64,000 bases of DNA, taken from NCBI RefSeq assembly GCF_026213295.1, contig NC_079417.1:6629096-6693095 (forward strand), in the 5' to 3' direction. Of this stretch, positions 54,643 through 64,000 are shown piece after piece. Both the position numbers and the translations under genes were made by a program. The DNA comes from Gadus chalcogrammus (Eukaryota; Chordata; Actinopteri; Gadiformes; Gadidae). The notes under the pieces were generated by a model. The model did no database searches and was not told where the DNA came from. It saw only the letters and a program-made list of their open reading frames with translations. The stretch's first letter is position 1. Each line of letters starts with the position of its first letter.

Positions 54643-56004
54643 ACAAACACAAACATGTTGGCTGGTTCCTAAGGACCGACCACAAAACGTCAGGTTGGTA
54701 AAAGGGTAAGCGAATGCCAAACCAGTTACAGTCGTGCTGTTGCTATGCTCAACTTCAAAGAAGGTTCTGTGTGACTGCATAGTGAAATCTCACATTGTAC
54801 TGATATGACACTTCTTGTCACTGACATATGTGTATGTTTATATAGGTATGACGTATTTCCTGAACTTGCTGCACGATTTGTTGATGCAAAAGGTCCTAAA
54901 GCTAACCCCAACCCATTTTTAGAAAGGGCTTCAAGTTGGGTTTTTACAATGAAGAGAGGCAACGTCTAGCCTGACTCTTTGTTATGATTTACAAGTTGAA
55001 TGTTTTACTGGCATTTTTACAGGACTCGATAGCTCAGGTACATAGAGAAGCTCATTGAAGAGGAATGCTTTTAAAGGAGATACTATTTCTGGGCATAGGG
55101 ACAGTCATCTTCGTTATTTATTTAAATGCCTCTGGTCATCTGGATGCAAACTGCAAGTGAATGCTTTTCAATGATGCTTTTCAATATAGTCCATTTCACA
55201 GAGGAAGAGACACTGACCCTTGCAGCTTTGCTGGAAGAAAAGCTGACTTTGATTGGTTACGATTCTGTCATTCTCCTGTGGGCCTTTCTTATCAATCATT
55301 TCCTGTTCTTGCTCTTTGGCTCGTGCATGTTGCCTAGCAACCCTGTTAACAGAACCGGTGGGGGGGGGGCGGGACTGTTTTTCTTACAGTTCACATCAAA
55401 CTCAGCCAAACGAATCACACACACATTTGTTAAATCGCTTCAGTGTATCCTGCCGAGGCCGCTCGTATCATCAGGTAGTCCACAGGCCAAGACTATCCCT
55501 AAGCGCTCTGATTTAGATCTCTGTTTGTTGGAACCTTGGCCTTCCACAGAGAGCAGATTTCAGGGCGAGCAGCCCCCAGGCCGGCTCACCGGCCGCGAGA
55601 CTACCGAAAGCTTTCAGGCTAATTACATTTACAGTACAGCTCACAGCGGACACTATTTACAGTCAGTTCACAATCGTAACCTTTTAGCGGCACAGCCCAT
55701 AAATAAGATTTACCGTTAGGGTAATTTCAGAGAACCTGGCCCAAGGGAGCGAGTGCATTAGGCGTCTAAGAATAGTTAGCCAGCTCCAAGTCAAATGACC
55801 TCACACAGCCAATTTAGAGATAGAATGCCCCCCAGAGCAATTTACCTAGTACATCTTTGGATACAATCCTATCAACATTGAGTTCTCCATACAACACAAA
55901 AAGTCTTTGTTGCAAGTAGTAATACTTGCAACAAGTAGCACTGTAAGTAATTATGCAGCAATAGATCGTCCATGTATACTGGGTTAAATATAAGATCCAC
56001 ATGT

Positions 56005-56220
56005 TTCAACTCAATTCTATTTGTATAGCCCTTTCTCACAATTACAGTCTCCCAGGGCTTTAGATTCCCACATTAGACGACATCGCCTAACCCCAGCCCA
56101 TCAAAAGGGCGACCAACGATTTCCCCAAACGTCCCTAGAGAATGAACATTTAAGAGGGTTCCCTCCTTCTAATGGTAGCTGCTATTGCAGCATGTGCTCC
56201 GAGGGACATGATGGATAGGA
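56005..56220 (+). repeat. relic fish interspersed repeat
   Basis: TTCAACTCAATTCTATTTGT, ATAGCCCTTTCTCACAA, GATTCCCACATTAGA and AGAGGGTTCCCTCCTTCT are decayed versions of a common teleost repeat (TTTATTTGTATAGC...AAAACTTCCTTC type). Confidence 0.5.
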
Positions 56221-56855
56221 TGGCAGAATAACCACGAGTTAAGAGAAGTCCAAGTGAATGTCGAGCAATCAGGGAAGATAAGCAAGCAACAATTAACAGA
56301 AGTCCTTTTCGAATCAATCATGAGATTTAATGCAGACCGATATTTATAGAACTTACCTTTTTCAATCCATCGCTGGGCAATTAAACAAAATGTGGAAATC
56401 CCATTTGCTACATTGAGAGCTGTGTACAAGTTGATTGTCTATACTCGAGAGCCAAGACAACTGGACAGCTAATCTATACTAAAGCCTTTCAGCGAAAAAT
56501 AAATTTCCTGGAACAGTGTTAGCCAGGGTGAGGAACGTCTGTCACACACACCGTTATAACAACTGACCTTAGAGACACATTTAGAAGGCAGATTCAAACC
56601 AGAAGTATTCTTTATTTTCCACTACCCCTCTCCCTGTCTGTCTCTCTGTCAGTCAGTAATTAGGCTCTGTCTTTCAATGGATTGTTTGATGCTTTCTATA
56701 CAAAGCAGAGCCGTCCATTCCAACCTTCCATTGAATGATGTGCCCCTAAATCCACCTCAATCAAACAGGTCACCCTAGCTTTCATTCCTGTCCAAATATG
56801 AGAGCCAGGGTTAACTGCCTTTTGTTCTTAACGTTGTGTGTGCGCTTGTCTCTGT

Positions 56856-57050
<195 letters not shown>

Positions 57051-57853
57051 TGTGAGTTTGCAGAGGGGCCCGCTGGACAGAAGGTGGGCTCAGACATGTC
57101 CCACTTGGCCCCAGCAGGATCCACATCATGGTCTGGGTTCATGGCAGCGGTTGCTGAAAGGTTGTCCTGAGGCCAGTTCAATTTGTCTTTACTTTCCTTT
57201 CAGTCCTGTCAGGGCTTTTGTTGTGTTCATGCTGCAAGTGTACGAGCAAGTAGCTCCTATGATGGTTAAATAGGCCCCTTAGTGGTTAGACTTAAATATT
57301 TAGAGATTTGAGGTGTATTAAGACCAATTAAGACCAATTAAGGAAAATGTTTATTTATATCTAAGATCATAGTTGATATTCTATCATATCCTATTCTTGT
57401 ATATTCACTACGTGCTAGATACCATCCTCTATGACCATCCAGCATACAGAATTTTCGTCATTTGAAACACTTTTCAAAAGTCCTTTTCAAAGGCCTCCTT
57501 CATTCACTCCTAAATCGTTAATTTGCCCTTCCAGTGACGTCCTCAGTTATCCTTGCTGATGCATTATGGGAGGTGTCCGAGACACCACGATGACAGCTGT
57601 GACGCTAACGAATCCCAGTCTTGGCTTCCATATCGCACATACATAAAGCTGAAAGGCTAACCCTGAGCCAGGACGACTTTACCTTCAGCATTTGTCAAAC
57701 TTAAACGATGTTAAACGGAATGTTTTTAAGCAGTATTTTATTGCAAAAAAAAGCCACAAAAGCCACATCCAAGGCCCTTAAAGACATATTGTTAATGCGC
57801 GTGAATTTCATTCCAATTGGTAATCCATCTTACTTGGATAGGGTAGCCCTCTG

Positions 57854-58290
<437 letters not shown>

Positions 58291-58857
58291 GTGTGTGTAT
58301 GATTGAGGTCAGAGGTTGTGGTTCGGTTGTGATTAATGATATTGGCAGACAGCTGAGGTTGGGGGTATGGCCGCAGCAGGGGCCGCTCCATTTAATAGCG
58401 GTTCCATTTACAAACCACATTCACAACGGTATCGAAGAACATCTGCAGCTTATCGTTGACACCTCCCTGATCTGTAACGGCCAAGAGGTTTGTCATCAGT
58501 GTGAACTGATCAATGCTGTTTTAAAGTTTAATTTGATTCCTACCCTCAGTGGTTTGGTTTTGACTGTTTTTTCTCATACTGCGGTAAAGGTATTGTAAAT
58601 GAAAACAGACACTAGGCAGAACTGTTGTGTCGGGGACAGCATATCAGTTTTGTTAAATATCATTATTCATGCAAAAATGATTTATTTTCATGTCACAATT
58701 ATCCTTTCATGTACTGTGAGATTCGAGGCAAATTCCAGCAATTAACGTTTCATCCGAATGTAAGGTTGTGAATCATTGTACCTCAAACTGAAGTCCTTTA
58801 CACGTCACACATGCATTAATAGTTCCACAAATGCTGTTCAGTTATAGCATAGAAAAG

Positions 58858-58891
58858 TGCAATTAGCTTTCACTACTCAAAGCTAATTGCA
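58858..58891. repeat. perfect 13-bp inverted repeat
   Basis: TGCAATTAGCTTT (58858-58870), loop CACTACTC, AAAGCTAATTGCA (58879-58891). Confidence 0.88.
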
Positions 58892-61587
58892 TTAATATTC
58901 TATGAATTCTGTTTAGCTTTAGCATCGATAATTGCAATTTGCTTTTACAACAGAAATCATAAGCTTGGTTTGTAATGACATCACCACAATAAGGCCGAAA
59001 CCAGGCAGTATTGTCCCTGGTGTTGGTGGAGTGGAAAGGCTGGCTGGAAGAAGACGCCAGTGAGCCTGCCAGTTGTAACTGGGCCAGATTAACTCACTGC
59101 TTCCCAAGGCCTTATGTTCCATAATGTGTCTTGTGTGGGTTTGGCTTTGACTGGCTCTGCTGCAGTGAACTGTGGGTAATGCAACCCCAACGTCTAGCCT
59201 ATGGCCATTGTACATAAACTAATGCACAGTCTATTAACGTACGTTAATGCCACAGACCAAGGGGTTGGATTATCCGTCCATGGGAGGCTATTTATTCAGG
59301 CAGTGGTGATGGTTGTTTATTGCTGTAAGATAAATGGGTTGGCATCAGCCTGAGGCAATAATTGAAAACGGGTGTTTTGAATTTGTGGAACACAGTTGAT
59401 TTCTCGTACATAAGATGACAATGTATTAATGTTCGGTCAAATGTACCATAATTATTACAAGGTAATATATATTACTTAAGTGTCCAAAATGACCCATTCA
59501 CACAAGCACGTGCAAACACACACACACACACACACACATGTGCACACGCACACGTGCACGCGTACACGTACACACACAGATTTCGAATAAAGTCGTTGAG
59601 TGCGACAAACTGTTCGATCAGTTTGAGAGTATTTCTGGCAACGCTAGCAAAGTTTAGCATTATTAAATATATAATAACATCACATTGATTGATACTGGCA
59701 TTTGGAACCATCCCATTCCTATTTCCATTTCCCAGCCTAATTTGACATTCCGTCTACCAATTTCTGTCTCCCATGTCACATAGATTTGTTTGTATTACTC
59801 TGAAACCTGGTTGTCAACACAAAAAGATGGTCTCAGTAAACATACAAAATTTAATGGTTCATATTCTTCGGAGATTGATCTCAGCAGACAGGTTAAGACT
59901 CAGTATCTGATTGCTTGGCTTACATAATGTAAACCTATCTTGATTGATTCTAGCTGGCATATTATCGCCCCCAACTGTGTTCCCCATAGCAAGAGTTTGT
60001 TTATTTATTGAATCATTCTGCTCATTGGTTGCATTTAATAATTGGTGTAGTTTGACCTTGTAACTAGTTACTTCAATACTAAGTTACTTAGCAAGTTGTT
60101 TTGTTAGTTTCAACATACTGAGCCATTTGCTCAACTTCCGTTTCTCATTGTCTGCATTCGATTTCTCCTATCTTTGGGATCAGATCAACATTCTCTTCTC
60201 TTGCAATATCGCGTTGCAGCTGAAGCTTGCCTCTGACCCCAGTTTGATATCAACCATAGGCCAAGTGTCCCTTTCCTTACGCAAGCTTCCACTCAAAGTT
60301 GATGACGTGTTGCAGACCGTTCCATACAAGGACTTTTCTCTTCCTGTCTCTCTCTCTGGCGCTCCTCGTTCGTTCAGTTCTCACCCTTGAACTCTGATGC
60401 CCCCCTTCATCCATCACTCCCTTGGCCTCCCTTTGCCTCGGCTTCTCTACCCACGTCTGTTTCCCTCAAGCTAACGATCCGAGCGCTTAGTGGCGTTTCG
60501 GAATGTTAGATTTACCATTCTTAATCCAGCTAGAAATGGAATCAAATTGTGCGTTGGGGAAGTGTCACTGGCCATATGTGTGATGAAGGCACACACTGTT
60601 TTTTTCGAAGCGAGGTTTCGCTCTTTTCGTTTGAATATATCCCTATCCGGGGACCCTAACAAAATGTTATTGTTTCGCGGGCTGAAACCCATTAGTTCTG
60701 TCTTGTTTAGTTGGAACCCATCTGCAAAAAGAATGTCTGCAGAACCATATTCCTGGTCCCGAAAACCTCCAAAAGAGCTCCAAAGGAAACAAATAACGGG
60801 GACGGCTGGCATGTGAAGAGTGTGTGCTCTGGTGAATAATGTTATGGTTCCGAAAGAATCCAATAGCAGTGTTTGTATCTCCTGATGTCGACACCGGCTC
60901 TTCAGAACGTGACGCAAAACATCTGCCCGTCGTCTCTGTCGTCCCCTCGTCTTGAGAAAGCGACCATTGTTTTCGGCGCCGTTGAGCTGACGTCGTCTTC
61001 CGGCCACACAATAACTTGTTTCATGAACTTTGGAGGGGGGCGGGGTGGGTCCTCTTTGTAGCTGTAGTATGTTGAAAGTAGGCTTTTCTTTCTTGGTCAA
61101 GTCAGTGTGTTGACACGTTTATCGTATGTTGGGAGGTGGCGAGGGCCAGTTGTTGTAAAGACTGTGAAGTTTTCTTTGCTACTGCTTTGCATCGACTGCT
61201 GTATGCTCTATTTACATTTCACATCGGTTCATTATCACCTCATCATCATGCTATATGGCCACAAATTTCTCTCAATGTCGTTTGATACATAAAATGCGAA
61301 TTTGCTGATCTAACGGGTGACCATATTATTTCTAATTGCTATTCATCTCAAGTGCATATTGTCTTTATTTGTACCTTGATAGGTTGTTTAAAAAAAAAGC
61401 AGCTTTGAATGAATAACAAATATAGTACAGTATCAGTCTAAAGTAGTCCACCAGTTGTTGGAGCAGCTGCCTCATTAAACGGCCGGTTCCCAGACGATGC
61501 GTTCATGTAACGGTGGTTCAACGGAGGACTCACAGTCCCCAAGTGTTAACGGATGTCCCCCCACAGGCAGGTTGGAGCTGTGTGGGC

Positions 61588-61700
<113 letters not shown>

Positions 61701-62045
61701 TCTGTGTCACTTTTAGTACAGATCACTGGCTTTGGTTTAGTACTAGCCAGACTGTCTGTGTGTCTGAGTGTATGTTGTTGTCTCTCTCTCTTTCCCTCGT
61801 TCACTCTCTCTCTCTCTAGCTCTCTCTTTGTCTACATCAGACTTTAAGCAGGACTTAATGTTGTGTTGCTTTGTGGCTATTTTGTTAGACTTCAGTAGCT
61901 CCAAAACTCACACAATCAAACTGCACACTGCTGTTGATACAAGGACAAATATAGACTCTGTCTTTAACTACAGCAAAAGCCACAGCATTTGTATTTCACT
62001 AAAAGGAGGTGAAAGAGAGAGAGCGGGGGGGAGAGACGGAGAGAG

Positions 62046-62061
62046 TCTGTGTGTTTGTGTG

Positions 62062-62093
<32 letters not shown>

Positions 62094-62102
62094 CGTGTGC
62101 GT

Positions 62103-62158
<56 letters not shown>

Positions 62159-62160
62159 AT
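62046..62160. repeat. (GT)n with GCGT core
   Basis: GT array with four consecutive GCGTGT units in the middle. Confidence 0.96.
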
Positions 62161-62844
62161 TGTGTGTGTGCTTGTGTGGGGCATTATGTGGTTAGCATAA
62201 GGTTTGAAATGGGCCCAGCTAGAATGAACAACACACCCTTGGAAGTGAAACAAAATGGTCAGAAACAAATCAAACCAAAGGAACCAATTCATGTTTTCTT
62301 GCTGAAGACCTCCATCTCCCTCTCTCATTCACTCTCTTGAGAAAGAGACCCCTCTTTCTCAATACTTTCGTCCAACCACCCTTTTGCCCTCTCTCTGTGG
62401 CTGTGTTTTCTTTCCATCGGTGGTTGTGGCGGCCGGGGCTGACGTTGCGTGTGATGGAGTGCTACGACTATAAAAGGTTGGAAGCATAGGGTCTTAACCT
62501 TAATCCCAGGCTAGGGCTTCTCTCATTAGCAGGCAGGGTATGTTTGTGATGGTGTTGAGTAAGATTGTGAAAGAACCACATTTAATTTCACAAAGTGTGA
62601 TCATGTTTTTTTACAGTTTGCGTTAAGTGCATATGGTAATTATATATAATTATGTCCACAGTGCAAATAACTCTACCCTAAGGCTCTCACTCTCTCTATC
62701 TACCAAACTTTTTTCTCATAATCTCTCATAATGACCAACACACGTTTGGAAGCATTTCAAAATGTTCAGAAACAAATCAAACCTAATTTCAAAGTAACCA
62801 ATATGTCATTGATTATTTTCTTGCTGAAAACTCCATCCATCTCA

Positions 62845-62951
<107 letters not shown>

Positions 62952-63365
62952 GCTTTCTCTTTCTCTAGCCCTCTCTCCCCTCAATGTCTCTCTCTCTCTA
63001 GCTCTCTGTATTAACATGGACCGTGTGATCTTTGCATGGTGTCTAAAGTAACAAATGACCTCACCAGTCACTGGACACACGTGGATACACTGTGTGACCA
63101 AGAATGGTCAGAACTATGCTCGACGGATAAGCTTCCTGTTATATAACAACGTCAAGTCATCGCCCCAATTACTTCTCTTCATTGTTTTTGCCTTGACTCT
63201 TAGCACTTGGGTATCATTATTTCCCATGGTTCAGTAGAAGCAAACCTTTCTCAAGGAGTTGAGGAACTATGATATAGCAACTACTAGGCCTATGCAAATA
63301 AAATCCTGGGTAACCAGACCTTAGTGAGAACCAAAGTTCTAACAGTGCCTTTGCCTCATGGGAAA

Positions 63366-63367
<2 letters not shown>

Positions 63368-63448
<81 letters not shown>
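63368..63448. repeat. (GT)n microsatellite
   Basis: About 40 perfect GT units. Confidence 0.98.
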
Positions 63449-63449
<1 letters not shown>

Positions 63450-64000
63450 TTGTGTCGTCCCACACACGTTTCCATACGTGTCCCTCGCTCCCACAGCTAT
63501 CTGATAGAGCTGAATCTGGTTTATATGATAGCCACTAATGCTATTTAAGACCCACCCAGGGACTAGACCGCCAGCGATCAAAGATTAAGGCCAGGCAAAG
63601 GGATATGTGATAGGGTTGTGTGCTTATATTAATAATAAATTGTACTATTGTATTATATTGACCATAAATTATACTTTTGCTTTCCGTATTCTGTTAAAGG
63701 TAGGCAATTCAGAGTATCCGAAAAAAGCCAATCCCCCTGAACACAGGAATAGCTCGCTAGCTTTAGCAATAGCCTTGTGTAACACTCCGGTCATGCGCAC
63801 TGAGTGCTCGGGCAGTGTGTGCGGGTCGCCGGGTAGGTAGTCAGACAGGGAGGGCCATCCAAATCATTTCAACCAAGCTTATTAAAATTATTGGCTGGTT
63901 AGATTTATTGATTGCCGTCGGGATGAGAATTTGAACAAATAATTCACCAGACAATATATTCTTCGAAATATATAATATATAATTTCTCCCCCTCTAATGA

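Noticed and set aside
55126..55719. 197-codon plus-strand frame in the pdlim5 intron
   Set aside because: Apparent start is not convincing, composition is non-coding, and nothing is recognised. The right half may be a conserved non-coding patch.

Overview
This window is vertebrate nuclear DNA, almost certainly from a teleost fish. Genes have short exons with GT-AG introns. The interspersed repeats are fish types: tRNA-headed SINEs, an L2-like LINE relic, a LINE 3' end and several MITEs. Very long perfect (AC)n/(GT)n and (AG)n/(CT)n arrays recur every 1-3 kb. That microsatellite load is what is known from cod-like fishes (Gadiformes), so a gadiform is my inference; the sequence does not prove the species.

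Three protein-coding genes, all on the + strand, account for the recognisable coding sequence. (1) About 1.9-20.8 kb: egflam (pikachurin), an extracellular-matrix protein of the photoreceptor ribbon synapse. The 5' end lies outside the window. I could chain 21 exons with matching phases (964 codons plus stop), covering part of the first FN3 domain, the second FN3, an acidic and Thr/Pro-rich linker, and EGF-LamG-EGF-LamG-EGF-LamG. (2) 31.9-40.6 kb: a complete nine-exon melanopsin of the Xenopus-like type (opn4x), 561 residues, with retinal-binding lysine K299 and a long Ser/Thr-rich tail. (3) From about 50.95 kb to beyond the right edge: the 5' end of an Enigma-family PDZ-LIM gene, best read as pdlim5. 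It has a TATA box, a probable non-coding exon, and one coding exon with the first 33 residues of the PDZ domain. Its next exon is outside the window, so 52.3-64 kb is intron.

Between egflam and opn4x, about 24.06 and 27.72 kb, lie two unassigned exon-like segments with good splice sites, matching phase and coding-like base use. They may be the 3' end of an unrecognised gene.

The opn4x to PDZ-LIM order and orientation parallels human OPN4-LDB3 on 10q23, so the block looks like the ohnologous copy. The neighbouring egflam is another retinal gene. The rest is microsatellite, intron and relic mobile elements, including a hAT-like MITE with a near-perfect 8-bp target duplication, two Harbinger-like MITEs in opposite orientation, and a four-copy 88-bp minisatellite beside the egflam EGF1 exon. 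I found no CRISPR, rRNA, tRNA or bacterial-type features.
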